From Rhizobium sp. NXC14 (GTDB taxonomy: Bacteria; Pseudomonadota; Alphaproteobacteria; Rhizobiales; Rhizobiaceae), in assembly GCF_002117485.1 (NCBI RefSeq), contig NZ_CP021030.1, forward strand, positions 127,001 to 191,000: a stretch of DNA of 64,000 nucleotides, written 5' to 3'. Positions 1 to 10,153 of the stretch are shown piece by piece (the first letter of the stretch is position 1; each line of letters opens with the position of its first letter). The position numbers and the translations under genes were made by a program. The notes beneath the pieces are model-generated. The model saw only the letters and a list, made by a program, of their open reading frames with translations. It ran no database searches and had not been told where the DNA came from.

Positions 1-2133
1 CATCTGCGTCATCATCTGTTCCAGCGAACCGCGCTGTCCCGACTGGCGGGCAGCCGCCTTGTCGCGGGCAAGACGCTGGCGGTATTCCGAGATTTCGCGG
101 GCGCGGCTTTCGCTCTCGACCACGGCGAACTTGTCGCCCGCCTGCGGCGTGCCGGAAAGGCCAAGCACTTCGACCGGCATCGCCGGCGGTGCTTCCTTCA
201 TATGCTCGCCCTTGTCGTTGACGAGGGCGCGCACACGGCCCCAGACGTCGCCTGCGACGATGATCTGGCCCGGCTTCAGCGTACCGTTCTGAACGAGAAC
301 CGTGGCAACCGCGCCGCGGCCGCGGTCGAGCTGGGCTTCGATGACGGTGCCTTCCGCGGTGCGGTTCGGATTGGCCTTGAGGTCAAGGATTTCCGCCTGC
401 AGCAGAACGGCTTCGAGCAGCTTGTCGAGGTTCTTGCCTGTTTTGGCCGACACTTCGACGTCAAGTGTTTCGCCGCCCATCGATTCCACGAAGACTTCGT
501 GCTGCAGAAGCTGGTTGCGCACCTTCTGCGGATCGGCTTCGTGCTTGTCGATCTTGTTGATCGCCACGATGATCGGAACACCGGCTGCCTTGGCGTGATT
601 GATCGATTCGATCGTCTGCGGCATGACGCTGTCGTCAGCTGCCACGACGAGGATCGCGATGTCGGTCGCCTGCGCGCCGCGGGCACGCATCGCCGTGAAG
701 GCGGCGTGGCCGGGGGTGTCGATGAAGGTGATCTTCTGGCCGTTCTGCTCCACCTGATAGGCGCCGATATGCTGCGTGATGCCGCCGGCTTCGCCGGCAA
801 CCACGTTGGCATGGCGGATGGCGTCGAGCAGCGAGGTCTTGCCGTGGTCGACGTGGCCCATGATGGTGACGACGGGCGGACGCGAAACGCGGTCGCCTTC
901 AACGTCGGCGATGTCAAAGATGCCGAGTTCGACGTCGGATTCAGAGACACGCTTGACGGTATGGCCGAATTCGCCGGCGATGAGTTCGGCAAGGTCGGCG
1001 TCGATGACGTCGCCCGGCTTCATCATCTGGCCTTCCTTCATCAGGTACTTGATGACGTCGACGGCGCGTTCGGACATGCGCTGCGACAGTTCCTGAATGG
1101 TGATGGTCTCAGGCAGGACGACTTCGCGGGAAATCTTCTCTCGAGTTTCCTGCATCTGGCTGCGGCGGAACTTCTCCTGCCGGCGGCGCATCGCCGAAAG
1201 CGAACGGCTGCGGCCGGCGTCCTCGCCGTCCACATCGGCAGTGGTGATCGTCAGCTTGCCGCGGCGGCGCTCGTCATCCGTCTTCGGACGCGTGGTTACC
1301 GGCTTTGCGGGTTCCGGACGGACGATGCGGCCACGGGCCGGACCGCCGCGCGCGGCGCCCCGATCGTCGTCGCCATCATCATCGCGGCGGCCACGGGTGC
1401 CGATCGGTGTGGCGGCGCCGGGGGTCGGACGGGCGCCAGCGGGCGCTGCTCCATCAGGCCGGCGGGCAGCCGGAGCCGATGATGCCGGCCGCGGCGTGCT
1501 CGGACGGGCTTCGGTCACTGCCGGAGCCGGCGCGGCTGCAGCGGCTGCCGGTTCGGCGGCAGCAGCAGCGGCCGCTTCGGCCTGCCGGGCTGCCTCTTCG
1601 GCCGCCCTGCGTGCGGCATCCTCCGCTTCGGCTGCCTTGCGGACAGCCTCTTCGGCGGCGCGGCGTTTTTCTTCCTCGGCGCGGCGGATCGCATCCTGGG
1701 CGTCACGCGCCTGGGATTCGGCAAGCGCACGGCGGCGCGCATCCATTTCCTCAGGCGACAGATGGTTCAGCACGACAGGGCGCGGGCGATCGTTCGGACG
1801 CGGCTGCTGATAGGACTGCTGCGGACGCTGGTTGGCTTGGCCGCCACCGGGCTGATGAATCCGGGGTGCCGGCGTCGACTGCTGCGGACGCGCCTGAGCA
1901 GGTGCCGCCGCCGCTTCGGCTGCGCGAACCGGGGCTGCGGGGGCCGCAGGCGTGATCGGCTTTTCGTCTTCCGGGCGCATCGGGCGCCGCTTGCGGGTCT
2001 CGACCACGACCGCCTTGGTGCGACCCCGACCCATATCCTGGCGAACGGTACCCTGGCTCATCCCTGATGGTTTCAGGGTGAGCGTCTTCTTGCCCGTTAC
2101 GCTGAGTGTCTTGTCGTCGTTACTATCGGTCAT
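1..2133 (-). CDS. infB: Translation initiation factor IF-2 (3' end off window)
   Basis: IF-2 is the GTPase that places initiator tRNA on the 30S ribosome. The first 711 codons are visible; the C-terminal domains lie beyond the left edge. The N-terminus (about residues 10-55) is the basic IF2-associated segment, followed by a long Ala/Pro/Glu/Arg-rich linker up to about residue 330, typical of alphaproteobacterial IF-2. The G domain shows GHVDHGKT at 426-433, DTPGH at 472-476 and NKID at 526-529. It is the last visible gene of the rimP-nusA-ylxR-infB operon, 102 bp downstream of the YlxR gene. The start is the ATG at 2133, since the first residues ([18 protein letters not shown]) match the family. 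Confidence 0.97.
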   Translation of the reverse strand, partial: MTDSNDDKTLSVTGKKTLTLKPSGMSQGTVRQDMGRGRTKAVVVETRKRRPMRPEDEKPITPAAPAAPVRAAEAAAAPAQARPQQSTPAPRIHQPGGGQANQRPQQSYQQPRPNDRPRPVVLNHLSPEEMDARRRALAESQARDAQDAIRRAEEEKRRAAEEAVRKAAEAEDAARRAAEEAARQAEAAAAAAAEPAAAAAAPAPAVTEARPSTPRPASSAPAARRPDGAAPAGARPTPGAATPIGTRGRRDDDGDDDRGAARGGPARGRIVRPEPAKPVTTRPKTDDERRRGKLTITTADVDGEDAGRSRSLSAMRRRQEKFRRSQMQETREKISREVVLPETITIQELSQRMSERAVDVIKYLMKEGQMMKPGDVIDADLAELIAGEFGHTVKRVSESDVELGIFDIADVEGDRVSRPPVVTIMGHVDHGKTSLLDAIRHANVVAGEAGGITQHIGAYQVEQNGQKITFIDTPGHAAFTAMRARGAQATDIAILVVAADDSVMPQTIESINHAKAAGVPIIVAINKIDKHEADPQKVRNQLLQHEVFVESMGGETLDVEVSAKTGKNLDKLLEAVLLQAEILDLKANPNRTAEGTVIEAQLDRGRGAVATVLVQNGTLKPGQIIVAGDVWGRVRALVNDKGEHMKEAPPAMPVEVLGLSGTPQAGDKFAVVESESRAREISEYRQRLARDKAAARQSGQRGSLEQMMTQM

Positions 2134-2235
2134 TCGTTCCCGTTCCTTCGGACAGGGAGCGATGACTAGATCAGACCCTGTCGTTCAAATACTGTCGATC
2201 AATGAGAATGAAACCGGCCGATGCCGGTGACCGCC

Positions 2236-2928
2236 TCATTGTTTTTGCCGGCCAGCGCCGCCCGCTGCCCGGGACTGACCGCCAATACGGTACTGTTCGA
2301 GCATCTTTGCGCGCTTCACTACACCCTCACCCGCCTGCCCTGCAAGCACTGCGGCATGGATAAAAGCATTCTGGCCCATCAGGCCTTCCATTTCGCTCTC
2401 CGAGAAGAAACGGTAGGAAGGTATCTCCTCCTCGGTCTCCATTCCGAGGTGCCAGGCCTTGCGGGCCTGGTCGATTTTTCGCACTCCATCATCCGCTGCG
2501 TCAGTTGCGTGGAACACCGCAAGGGCTGCTCCACTTCTGACCGCGGCATCCACTTTCGAGGCACCGCTGACGAACTGGCCCGCTTTGCGCGCCATGTTCA
2601 TCATCTGCATCAATTGCGCCGCCAGCAGCCGGTCGACGCTTGCGCCGAGATCGTCCGCCGCCTTCACTTCCGCTTTCAGCGCCCGGGCGAAAAGCTTCTT
2701 CGCCACCGCCTTGTCGACCAGCGACCGGTCGGCTTTCACCCAGCAGCCGCGTCCCGGAAGCTCGCGCTTCAGGTCGGCGACGACGGTTCCGTCGGGAGCC
2801 GCGACGAAGCGGATCAGCTCTTCCGGCGATCCGCTCTCGCGCGTCACGATGCACATGCGTCCGTTCACGTCATACCCTGCAAGATCGTCGTCCTCGGGAA
2901 GAACGTTCGGCTCATGCGCGGTCATCAT
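2236..2928 (-). CDS. YlxR-family RNA-binding protein with L7Ae-like C-terminal domain
   Basis: A 230-residue, two-domain protein. Residues of about 23-95 form a YlxR (DUF448) domain with the characteristic GRGCWVKAD strand. Residues of about 105-200 resemble an L7Ae/L30e-type fold (LMQMMNMARKAGQFVSG segment). The C-terminus is Gly/Ala/Arg-rich. YlxR proteins sit between nusA and infB in many bacteria; the fused L7Ae-like half is usual in Rhizobiales. Its ATG overlaps the nusA stop in an ATGA arrangement, which suggests translational coupling; a second ATG follows at once (2925). RNA binding is inferred from the family; the molecular target is not known from the sequence. Confidence 0.9.
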   Translation of the reverse strand: MMTAHEPNVLPEDDDLAGYDVNGRMCIVTRESGSPEELIRFVAAPDGTVVADLKRELPGRGCWVKADRSLVDKAVAKKLFARALKAEVKAADDLGASVDRLLAAQLMQMMNMARKAGQFVSGASKVDAAVRSGAALAVFHATDAADDGVRKIDQARKAWHLGMETEEEIPSYRFFSESEMEGLMGQNAFIHAAVLAGQAGEGVVKRAKMLEQYRIGGQSRAAGGAGRQKQ

Positions 2929-4526
2929 GCTTCCTGTTCGGCTTCGGTGACCTCTTCTTCGGTCCCCTTCGCCAGGTCCTCTTCGGTGATCCAGCCAGCC
3001 GCGAGGCGGGCCTGGACGATCATTTGCTCGGCCTCGACACGCGAGACGTCGAACTTAGAGAACAGGCCTTCGAACTTCTTCGTTTCGCCATTCTTGCGTT
3101 CGCTCCAGCCGACGAGATCATCGGCCGCACAACCGGCGAAATCCTCGATCGTCTTGATGCCGTCCTCGCCGAGCGCCACCATCATCTGGGCGGTCATGCC
3201 GTCGATCTGGCGCAGCTCGTCCTCAACGCCGAGCGCCTTGCGCTTCTCGTCCATCTCGGCTTCGAGACGCTCGAGGAATTCGCGGGCGCGCTGCTGAATT
3301 TCCTGCGCGGTCTCTTCGTCGAAACCGTCGATCGAGGAAATCTCGTCGAGATCGACATAGGCCAGTTCTTCGACGGCGGCAAAGCCTTCGGACGCCAGAA
3401 CCTGGCCGACCATTTCGTCGACGTCGAGCGAATCCATGAACAGGTTGGTGCGCTCGTTGAATTCCTTCTGACGGCGTTCCGATTCCTCGGCCTCCGTCAT
3501 GATGTCGATATCCCAGCCAGTCAGCTGCGAAGCAAGGCGGACGTTCTGGCCACGGCGGCCGATCGCAAGCGACAGCTGCTCGTCGGGAACGACGACTTCG
3601 ATGCGCTCGGCGTCCTCGTCGAGAACGACCTTGGCCACTTCCGCCGGCTGCAGGGCGTTGACCACGAAGGTCGCCGGGTCCTGGCTCCAGGGGATGATGT
3701 CGATTTTCTCACCCTGGAGTTCGCCGACGACGGCCTGGACGCGCGAGCCGCGCATGCCGACGCAGGCGCCGACCGGATCGATCGACGAGTCGTTCGAAAT
3801 CACCGCGATCTTGGCGCGCGAGCCCGGATCACGGGCGACCGACTTCACCTGGATGATGCCGTCATAGATCTCAGGCACTTCCATGGTGAAGAGCTTCACC
3901 ATGAACTGCGGATGCGTGCGCGACAGGAAAATCTGCGGACCACGCTGCTCCCGACGGACATCATATACGTATGCACGGACGCGATCGCCATAGCGCACGT
4001 TCTCGCGCGGGATCATTTCGTCGCGGCGGATGATGCCTTCACCACGGCCGAGATCAACGATGACGTTGCCGTATTCGACGCGCTTGACGGTGCCGTTGAC
4101 GATTTCTCCGACGCGATCCTTGAATTCGTCGAACTGGCGGTCGCGCTCGGCTTCACGCACCTTCTGCACGATCACCTGCTTGGCGGATTGTGCGGCGATG
4201 CGGCCGAAATCCATCGGCGGCAGCGGATCGGCGATGAAATCCCCGAGGGCTGCGTCCGGATTGCGGTCGCGGGCAAGCTCCAGCGGGATCTGCGTCGAAT
4301 AATCCTCGGCCTTGTCGACCACTTCGAGCAGGCGCTGCAGACGGATTTCACCGGTCTTCGGATTGATGTCGGCCCGGATGTTGGATTCGGTGCCGTAACG
4401 GGAGCGCGCCGCCTTCTGGATGGCATCGGCCATTGCGGCAAGCACGATCTCCCGGTCGATGACTTTTTCGCGCGCCACTGCATCTGCGATCTGCAGAAGT
4501 TCGAGCCGGTTCGCACTGACTGCCAT
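2925..4526 (-). CDS. nusA: Transcription termination/antitermination factor NusA
   Basis: A full-length NusA of 533 residues. It binds RNA polymerase and nascent RNA and modulates pausing, intrinsic termination and antitermination. The order is an N-terminal polymerase-binding domain (about 1-130), an S1 domain (about 135-200), two KH domains (about 200-345, including [18 protein letters not shown]) and C-terminal helix-hairpin-helix acidic repeats (about 370-510). The tail is very acidic ([13 protein letters not shown]). It lies 60 bp downstream of rimP and overlaps the YlxR gene by four bases. Because the operon leader carries a terminator, NusA could autoregulate there, but that is inference. 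Confidence 0.97.
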   Translation of the reverse strand: MAVSANRLELLQIADAVAREKVIDREIVLAAMADAIQKAARSRYGTESNIRADINPKTGEIRLQRLLEVVDKAEDYSTQIPLELARDRNPDAALGDFIADPLPPMDFGRIAAQSAKQVIVQKVREAERDRQFDEFKDRVGEIVNGTVKRVEYGNVIVDLGRGEGIIRRDEMIPRENVRYGDRVRAYVYDVRREQRGPQIFLSRTHPQFMVKLFTMEVPEIYDGIIQVKSVARDPGSRAKIAVISNDSSIDPVGACVGMRGSRVQAVVGELQGEKIDIIPWSQDPATFVVNALQPAEVAKVVLDEDAERIEVVVPDEQLSLAIGRRGQNVRLASQLTGWDIDIMTEAEESERRQKEFNERTNLFMDSLDVDEMVGQVLASEGFAAVEELAYVDLDEISSIDGFDEETAQEIQQRAREFLERLEAEMDEKRKALGVEDELRQIDGMTAQMMVALGEDGIKTIEDFAGCAADDLVGWSERKNGETKKFEGLFSKFDVSRVEAEQMIVQARLAAGWITEEDLAKGTEEEVTEAEQEA

Positions 4527-4586
4527 TGTCTTGTTTCTCCGTCTTTACTCCAGGGTTCCCGTCCCTGGGAGCGGTCTGTTGATCGG

Positions 4587-5192
4587 TTATTCCTGGTCGT
4601 CTGCTTCGTTCTGGTTGGCGGCCTGCGCTTTCGCCAGCTTGTCGGCGCGCAGCGCATCGCGGATCAGATCGTCGGTCAGAATGAGCTTCGCATCGCTAAG
4701 CGCCGTGAAGGGAATGATAACCTTCTGCTCTTCCCCGTAGGCGACCTGGTCACGCTCGAGCGTGAATCCATCGGCGTCTGCTTCGACGATCTTGCCGCGG
4801 AAGCGTTTGCGGCTGCCGATCATGATCGACGTCTCGCACTTTACAAGGTGGCCTTGCCAGCGGACGAAATCGGATTTCCGCACCATCGGACGGTCGATGC
4901 CAGGCGAAGACACCTCAAGATGATACTCTTTATCGATCGGATCTTCCACATCGAGGACGGGAGAAATCGCCATCGAGACTGCTTCGCAGTCCTGAACCGT
5001 CATCGTGCCGTCATTGCGCTCGGCCATCACCTGCATCGTCGCGCCGTTCTGGTTCAGCATGCGCACGCGGATGAGCCGGAAACCCATGCCGACGAGAACG
5101 GGTTCGATGATGTCGGCAAGACGCTGGTCGAGCCCGGTTTCGGTAATCAGCCGCGGCTCAAGTTCGTTGTCTGCGTTTGTCATGTCCGACAA
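4587..5192 (-). CDS. rimP: Ribosome maturation factor RimP
   Basis: A 201-residue RimP (YhbC) that assists late 30S subunit maturation. The N-terminal domain contains the segments [19 protein letters not shown] and [19 protein letters not shown]; the SH3-like C-terminal domain follows [16 protein letters not shown]. The C-terminal tail is acidic and Asn/Gln-rich. It is the first gene of the rimP-nusA-ylxR-infB operon, as in many bacteria. The ATG at 5192 is used here; an in-frame ATG three codons later (MTNADNE) is an equally plausible start. Confidence 0.96.
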   Translation of the reverse strand: MSDMTNADNELEPRLITETGLDQRLADIIEPVLVGMGFRLIRVRMLNQNGATMQVMAERNDGTMTVQDCEAVSMAISPVLDVEDPIDKEYHLEVSSPGIDRPMVRKSDFVRWQGHLVKCETSIMIGSRKRFRGKIVEADADGFTLERDQVAYGEEQKVIIPFTALSDAKLILTDDLIRDALRADKLAKAQAANQNEADDQE

Positions 5193-5289
5193 GCGGCGCT
5201 CCTCGCAATTTCAAGCTGTTCAGGCGATCGAGCTAATAAAAAAGAGCGGGTCCTTGCGGCCCACTCTTCATCAAGCGATCAAGAATTTG
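5193..5289 (-). promoter_or_regulatory. rimP-nusA operon leader
   Basis: About 97 nt between the predicted transcription start and the rimP ATG. It contains a strong intrinsic terminator (5238-5268) before any coding sequence, the layout of a transcription attenuator. I recall an Rfam rimP-leader family described in Rhizobiales, which this probably represents; I could not run the covariance model. Confidence 0.6.
5238..5268 (-). terminator. Leader terminator upstream of rimP (attenuator candidate)
   Basis: On the minus strand the arms AAGAGTGGG and CCCGCTCTT form a 9-bp stem (one T-G wobble) around a 9-nt loop and are followed by TTTTTTATT. No gene upstream on this strand needs a terminator, so it most likely controls read-through into rimP-nusA-infB. 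Confidence 0.75.
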
Positions 5290-5295
5290 AGAGCC

Positions 5296-5324
5296 ATATA
5301 GTCGGGTTTTTCCGAAATTGCAAG
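5296..5324 (-). promoter_or_regulatory. Sigma-70-type promoter of the rimP operon
   Basis: The minus strand shows CTTGCA, a 17-nt spacer and CTATAT, very close to the rhizobial housekeeping pattern CTTGAC-N17-CTATAT. The predicted start is near 5289, giving the terminator-containing leader described above. Confidence 0.65.
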
Positions 5325-5436
5325 GTCTGCGACCGATTCCGCCAAATCGCTTCCGGCAAGGCGAACGAGGCTATGGCCAGCGAAGGTCTTGCGCATATAT
5401 TGCCGGTGGGTCTCAAAAACAAAAGCGGGAGAAATC

Positions 5437-7068
5437 GTGGCCTACACCTCAGCGACATTGGCGCCCTTGCGGCACGATACCTATCGGGCCATCTGGTTTG
5501 CCAGCCTTTCCTCGAATTTCGGCGGCCTGATCCAGGCGGTGGGTGCTGCCTGGATGATGACGACCATCACCGCTTCGGAGGATATGGTCGCGTTGGTTCA
5601 GACCTCGACGGCGCTGCCGATCATGTTGTTTTCCCTGGTATCGGGCGCGCTCGCCGATAATTTCGACCGACGCCGGGTCATGCTGACGGCGCAGTGCATG
5701 ATGCTCGTGGTGTCGGCGCTGCTGACCGCATCAGCCCTTCTCGGCTGGATAACGCCCTGGCTGCTGCTCTTCTTCACTTTCCTGATCGGCTGCGGCACGG
5801 CGCTCAACAACCCTTCATGGCAGGCCTCGGTCGGCGACATGGTGCCGCGCGCCGATCTGCCGGGCGCCGTCACGCTGAACAGCATGGGCTTTAATATCAC
5901 CCGCAGCGTCGGCCCGGCGATCGGCGGCGCCATCGTGGCGGCGGCGGGTGCTGCTGCTGCGTTCGCGGTCAACACCCTGAGTTACCTCCCATTGATCTAC
6001 GCTTTGCTGCGCTGGCGGCCGAGCACACCGGTCTCGACCCTGCCGCGTGAGGCGCTCGGCAGCGCGATCTTTGCCGGCTTGCGCTACGTCTCGATGTCGC
6101 CCAATCTCGAAAAGGTTCTGGTCAGGGGCCTTATATTCGGTGTCGGCGCCAGCTCCATCCTGGCGCTGCTGCCAGTCGTCGCGCTCGATCTCGTTGCCGG
6201 CGGTCCGCTGACCTATGGCTTCATGCTCGGCGCCTTCGGTATCGGCGCGATCGGTGGTGCGGTGCTGAGTGCAAGAATTCGCCAGGCGCTGTCCAGCGAG
6301 ACGATCATCCGCCTCGCCTTTGCCGGCTTTGCATTGAGCGCCGTCATCGCCGCCATCAGCCCGAGCGCCGTCCTCACATCAGCCGGGCTGCTCATCTCGG
6401 GCGCCTGTTGGGTCTCCGCACTTTCGCTCTTCAACACCATCGTCCAACTGTCGACGCCGCGCTGGGTGGTCGGGCGCGCGCTGTCGCTCTATCAGACCGT
6501 CACCTTCGGCGGCATTGCCGGCGGCAGTTGGCTCTGGGGTGTTGCGGCGGACCGCTATGGCGTCGCCGATGCGCTGCTGATGGCGTCGGTCGTCCTGCTG
6601 CTTGGCATTGCGATCGGGCTGCGGTTTTCGATGCCGGCCTTCGCCTCGCTCAATCTCGATCCGCTGAACCGCTTCACCGCGCCGGCCTTAAGCCTCGACA
6701 TCACCCCGCGCAGCGGCCCGATCGTCATTCAGGTCGATTACGAGATCGCCGACGACGATCTGGCGGAATTCATGGCGCTGATGGGCGAGCGCCGCCGCAT
6801 CCGCATCCGCGACGGCGCCCGGCATTGGGCGCTGATGCGCGATCTCGAAAATCCTGGCCTCTGGACGGAAAGCTACCATACGCCGACCTGGGTCGAGTAC
6901 ATAAGACACAACCAGCGGCGCACCCAGGCCGATGCCGAAAACATCGACCGGCTGCGCGCGCTCCATCGCGGTGAAGGCCCGCCCCATGTCCACCGCATGA
7001 TCGAGCGCCAGGCCATCCCGCCAGGCGACGATGTCTTCCACAAGGCGCCGATCGATCTGCATCATTGA
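5437..7068 (+). CDS. MFS transporter with C-terminal cytoplasmic domain (MFS_3 family)
   Basis: A membrane exporter-type major facilitator protein of about 543 residues. Hydrophobic helices fill roughly residues 20-405 with the MFS loop-2 motif (SGALADNFDRRRVML). The last 120 or so residues are soluble and rich in Arg, Asp and His, as in the MFS_3/DUF894 group where the tail resembles a small antibiotic-monooxygenase-like fold. The start chosen is the GTG at 5437, behind GCGGGAGAA; an in-frame ATG at 5389 would add 16 residues unlike the family. The substrate is unknown. It is divergent from rimP and its stop is followed at once by a GNAT gene, probably cotranscribed. Confidence 0.85.
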   Translation: MAYTSATLAPLRHDTYRAIWFASLSSNFGGLIQAVGAAWMMTTITASEDMVALVQTSTALPIMLFSLVSGALADNFDRRRVMLTAQCMMLVVSALLTASALLGWITPWLLLFFTFLIGCGTALNNPSWQASVGDMVPRADLPGAVTLNSMGFNITRSVGPAIGGAIVAAAGAAAAFAVNTLSYLPLIYALLRWRPSTPVSTLPREALGSAIFAGLRYVSMSPNLEKVLVRGLIFGVGASSILALLPVVALDLVAGGPLTYGFMLGAFGIGAIGGAVLSARIRQALSSETIIRLAFAGFALSAVIAAISPSAVLTSAGLLISGACWVSALSLFNTIVQLSTPRWVVGRALSLYQTVTFGGIAGGSWLWGVAADRYGVADALLMASVVLLLGIAIGLRFSMPAFASLNLDPLNRFTAPALSLDITPRSGPIVIQVDYEIADDDLAEFMALMGERRRIRIRDGARHWALMRDLENPGLWTESYHTPTWVEYIRHNQRRTQADAENIDRLRALHRGEGPPHVHRMIERQAIPPGDDVFHKAPIDLHH

Positions 7069-7076
7069 GAGCAGCC

Positions 7077-7532
7077 ATGTACAGTTTCAGGCTCGCCCGT
7101 CTATCCGATCTCGCAGCCATCGTAAGGCTTCTCGCCGATGACGATCTCGGCGCCGCCAGGGAAATCGTCTCCGATCCCGTCGATGCGCGTTATCTTTCGG
7201 CCGTCGCGGCGATCGAGGCGGACGCCAACCAGTTGCTGGCTGTCGCAACCGACGCCTCCGACCAGGTCGTCGGCTGCCTGCAGCTGAGCTTTCTTCCCGG
7301 CCTCTCCCGAACCGGTATGTGGCGCGGGCAGATCGAAAGCGTGCGTATCGCAAGAGAGTTTCGGGCAGCCGGCCTCGGCGCGCAATTCATCGAATGGGCG
7401 GTCGCCCAATGCGTCGAGCGCGGCTGCGGCCTCGTGCAGCTGACATCGGACAAGACACGGAAAGACTCGATCCGCTTCTACGAGAAGCTCGGTTTTGTCG
7501 CCAGCCACGAAGGACTGAAGCGCAACCTGTGA
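7077..7532 (+). CDS. GNAT-family N-acetyltransferase
   Basis: A 151-residue single-domain acetyltransferase. The acetyl-CoA-binding motif A region reads VRIAREFRAAGLGAQFIEWA, followed by RKDSIRFYEKLGFV near the C-terminus. The ATG at 7077 lies 8 bp after the MFS stop and follows GAGAGC; a TTG at 7065 overlapping that stop is a less likely start. The acceptor substrate cannot be predicted. Coupling to the exporter suggests the two share a resistance or detoxification role, which is only inference from position. Confidence 0.88.
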   Translation: MYSFRLARLSDLAAIVRLLADDDLGAAREIVSDPVDARYLSAVAAIEADANQLLAVATDASDQVVGCLQLSFLPGLSRTGMWRGQIESVRIAREFRAAGLGAQFIEWAVAQCVERGCGLVQLTSDKTRKDSIRFYEKLGFVASHEGLKRNL

Positions 7533-7538
7533 ATCCGG

Positions 7539-8777
7539 CTACTTCAGCTCGCCCTTCATGCTGGCTTCGGGAAAGCATGTCGGTTTCATGCCGTTCTTTG
7601 CCTGCCACTGGCCGATCGAGCGCCGCGTCTTGTAGCCCGGCAGTCCGTCGGTGCCGCCGACGTCATAACCTTGCCGCTCCAGCGCCTTCTGCATGGCGGC
7701 CACATCCGAACGCAGCATCTTGCCGACATCGCCCCACTGGCCCTCGAAGGCGCCGCCGTTCGAGGCGATCCGGTCGGCGAGATTGCCGATATAAAGCGCG
7801 TAGAGGTCGGAGTTGTTATACTCCTTGATGATATAGAAATTCGGCGTGACGATGAATTCCGGGCCGTCGCTGCCGGCCGGCACCAGCATCATCCCTTGAG
7901 CCTTCATCTCACCTGAGGGAAAGGCCTTGCCGGAGATGCGCTCGATGCCGAGCGAGGCCCAGTGCGAAAGCGGCTTTGCCAGATCAGGCCCCTCCTGCGC
8001 GCAGGAGACCGCTTCGGGTATCGACACCTCGAAACCCCAGTCCCGATCGCGCTGCCAGCCCTTCTTGACCAGATAGTTGGCGATCGAGGCGAGCGTATCC
8101 GGCACCGAGGTCCAGATGTTGCGATGGCCATCGCCATCGAAATCCACGGCATATTTCAGATAACTCGTCGGCATGAATTGCGGCTGCCCCAGTGCGCCGG
8201 CCCAAGACCCTTTGAAATCGGAAGGCGCGACGTCGCCGCCGTCGAGAATATGCAGCGCCGCCACCAGTTCGGTCCGGAACATCTCCTTGCGCGTCGACAT
8301 GAAGGCCTTGGTCGCCAGCACTTCGATCGCCGATTCCGGGATCTTCGCTGCCCCGAAGCCGGTCTCGCGGCCCCAGATGGCAAGCACGATCGAGCCCGGC
8401 ACGCCATAAGTCTTTTCGATCCGTTTCAGCGTCGAGCCATACTGCGCCGCAAAGCCGCGCCCTGTCGCTGCGAGCTTCTTCAGCCGGTCTTCGTTGAAAT
8501 AGGGACCGGGCGAGGAAAATTCAGCCTGCGTCTGCTTCTGCTCCTTCGGCGGCGGGAAACCGGGCGGGGCGAGATCCGGCAGGTTCCAGTTCAGCGTGAT
8601 GCCTGAGAAAGCGGCCTTGAAGGTCTTCTCGGAAACACCGCCCGCTTTTGCTTCGGGCCAGAGGTCGCTCTGCACCCATTTTTGGAATTGTGCCTCGACA
8701 TCGGCTTTGGAAGGGGCTGCGTGGGAGGTGAGGGGGAGGAGCGCGGCCGTTATGCCGAGCGCGAATATTCGCAGCAT
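7539..8777 (-). CDS. Lytic murein transglycosylase (MltB/SLT_2 family)
   Basis: A periplasmic peptidoglycan-cleaving enzyme of about 412 residues. A signal peptide (MLRIFALGITAALLPLTSHA) is followed by an SLT_2 domain with the catalytic-glutamate segment AIWGRETGFGA and the family signature ALGQPQFMPTSYLKYAVDFD. A peptidoglycan-binding domain closes the protein (LERQGYDVGGTDG region). The ATG at 8777 has AGGGGA upstream and gives a clean signal peptide; an ATG at 8792 overlaps the recR stop (ATGA) and would add five residues. It is convergent with the GNAT gene, only 6 bp away, and follows recR. Confidence 0.92.
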   Translation of the reverse strand: MLRIFALGITAALLPLTSHAAPSKADVEAQFQKWVQSDLWPEAKAGGVSEKTFKAAFSGITLNWNLPDLAPPGFPPPKEQKQTQAEFSSPGPYFNEDRLKKLAATGRGFAAQYGSTLKRIEKTYGVPGSIVLAIWGRETGFGAAKIPESAIEVLATKAFMSTRKEMFRTELVAALHILDGGDVAPSDFKGSWAGALGQPQFMPTSYLKYAVDFDGDGHRNIWTSVPDTLASIANYLVKKGWQRDRDWGFEVSIPEAVSCAQEGPDLAKPLSHWASLGIERISGKAFPSGEMKAQGMMLVPAGSDGPEFIVTPNFYIIKEYNNSDLYALYIGNLADRIASNGGAFEGQWGDVGKMLRSDVAAMQKALERQGYDVGGTDGLPGYKTRRSIGQWQAKNGMKPTCFPEASMKGELK

Positions 8778-8788
8778 AAACAATCCCC

Positions 8789-9394
8789 TCATATCACCGT
8801 CCGTGCCCGCAGCGCGGCCGCGAGCGTGCCCTCATCGAGATAGTCGAGCTCGCCGCCCACAGGCACGCCATGCGCCAATCGCGTAATCTTCACGTCGAGC
8901 CCCTGCAACTGGTCGGTAATGTAATGCGCCGTCGTCTGCCCCTCGACGGTCGCATTGACCGCGATGATCAGCTCGCGGATGCCGCCTTCGCCGATCCGGT
9001 CGATCAGTCCGCGGATATTGAGATCGTCGGGCCCGATCCCGTCGAGCGGCGACAGCGTGCCGCCAAGCACGTGATAGGCGGCGTTCATTGCGCCCGCCCG
9101 CTCCAGCGCCCAGAGGTCCGAAACGTCCTCGACGACGATGATGACGGATTGATCGCGCTGCGTATCGGTGCAGACGGTGCAAGGGTCTGTTGTATCGACA
9201 TTGCCGCAGCGCGAGCAGATCTTCACCTTGTCATAGGCTTCGCCCATCGCGTTCGACAGTGGCCCGAGCAACTGGTCCTTCTTCTTGATCAGATGCAGTG
9301 CTGCCCGGCGCGCCGAGCGCGGCCCGAGGCCCGGCACCTTCGCCAGAAGCTGGATGAGTTTTTCGATTTCGGGTCCGGTGACTCGTTTTGCCAT
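8789..9394 (-). CDS. recR: Recombination mediator protein RecR
   Basis: A 201-residue RecR that acts with RecF and RecO to load RecA on gapped DNA. It has an N-terminal helix-hairpin-helix ([16 protein letters not shown]), a four-cysteine zinc finger (CSRCG...CTVC), a Toprim domain ([18 protein letters not shown]) and a C-terminal segment ([15 protein letters not shown]). In many genomes recR follows dnaX-ybaB directly; here an oppositely oriented MOSC gene separates them, so recR needs its own promoter in the 57-bp gap before MOSC. recF is also present in this window, about 14 kb away. Confidence 0.97.
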   Translation of the reverse strand: MAKRVTGPEIEKLIQLLAKVPGLGPRSARRAALHLIKKKDQLLGPLSNAMGEAYDKVKICSRCGNVDTTDPCTVCTDTQRDQSVIIVVEDVSDLWALERAGAMNAAYHVLGGTLSPLDGIGPDDLNIRGLIDRIGEGGIRELIIAVNATVEGQTTAHYITDQLQGLDVKITRLAHGVPVGGELDYLDEGTLAAALRARTVI

Positions 9395-9451
9395 GCGCCG
9401 TTCTTAACTGATATGGAACGAAAACGGAATCGCGGAAGGATCGGCCGTCCC

Positions 9452-10063
9452 ATGAAAATCCTGGCGCTGTGCATCGGCAATGCGGAAAAGCTGGCCGACA
9501 AGAGCTACAAGACCGGTATCTTCAAACATGCCGTCAACGGCGCGGTGATGATCGATGCCGAGGGTCTGGTCGGCGATGCCATCTGCAACCGCAAACATCA
9601 CGGCGGCGTCGATCAGGCGGTTTATGTCGAGGGATCGCTGACGCTCGACTGGTGGAGCAGGGAGCTTGGCCGGCCGCATGAACCCGGCACCTTCGGCGAA
9701 AACATGGTGATCTCAGGGCTCGACAACCGCGACGTCGCCGTCGGCGACCGATTCATAGCAGGCGATCTTATTCTTGAGGCCACCGCCTGCCGCATTCCCT
9801 GCGCCACCTTTGCGGCCAGGATGGCCGATCCGAAATTCGTCAAGCGCCATACGGTGGCCGCCCGCCCCGGCATTTACTGCCGCGTCGTCAGAGGCGGCGT
9901 GGTCGAGGCCGGAGTGACGGTCGAGTATCATCCCTTTTCCGGAGAGAGGGTGACGATGCCGGAGCTTATGAAAACATTCGGCCAACGGCTTTCGGAGGCA
10001 GACCGGTCGCGATATCTCGCGGCTCCCATTCACTATAAGCTACGGGCGACGCTAGAAGCGTAG
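9452..10063 (+). CDS. MOSC domain-containing protein
   Basis: A 203-residue MOSC-domain protein, related to the C-terminal domain of molybdenum cofactor sulfurases and to the YiiM group. Visible features are GLVGDAICNRKHHGGVDQAV, GTFGENMVISGLD and the conserved cysteine region ACRIPCATFAARM. Such proteins are predicted to handle sulfur or molybdopterin; the precise reaction is unknown. The ATG at 9452 gives the normal N-terminus (MKILALCIGNAEKL); an upstream in-frame ATG at 9413 would add 13 Arg-rich residues. It is divergent from recR and convergent with ybaB. Confidence 0.88.
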   Translation: MKILALCIGNAEKLADKSYKTGIFKHAVNGAVMIDAEGLVGDAICNRKHHGGVDQAVYVEGSLTLDWWSRELGRPHEPGTFGENMVISGLDNRDVAVGDRFIAGDLILEATACRIPCATFAARMADPKFVKRHTVAARPGIYCRVVRGGVVEAGVTVEYHPFSGERVTMPELMKTFGQRLSEADRSRYLAAPIHYKLRATLEA

Positions 10064-10153
10064 CGTTAAGAACGGCGTTCTGTGGGGATCGCCGGCCCGA
10101 TAGCAGCATCGGCTATCGGAACTGCAGTCAAAAGGAAGACCAATTGCCTGCTA

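Noticed and set aside
2640..5660. A 1006-codon open frame on the plus strand opposite nusA and rimP
   Set aside because: It is the complement of well-recognised genes in GC-rich DNA, with no domain resemblance and no ribosome site.
10097..10119. Dyad CCGATAGC...GCTATCGG between MOSC and ybaB as a terminator
   Set aside because: No T-run on either strand and weak context; left as an unassigned hairpin.
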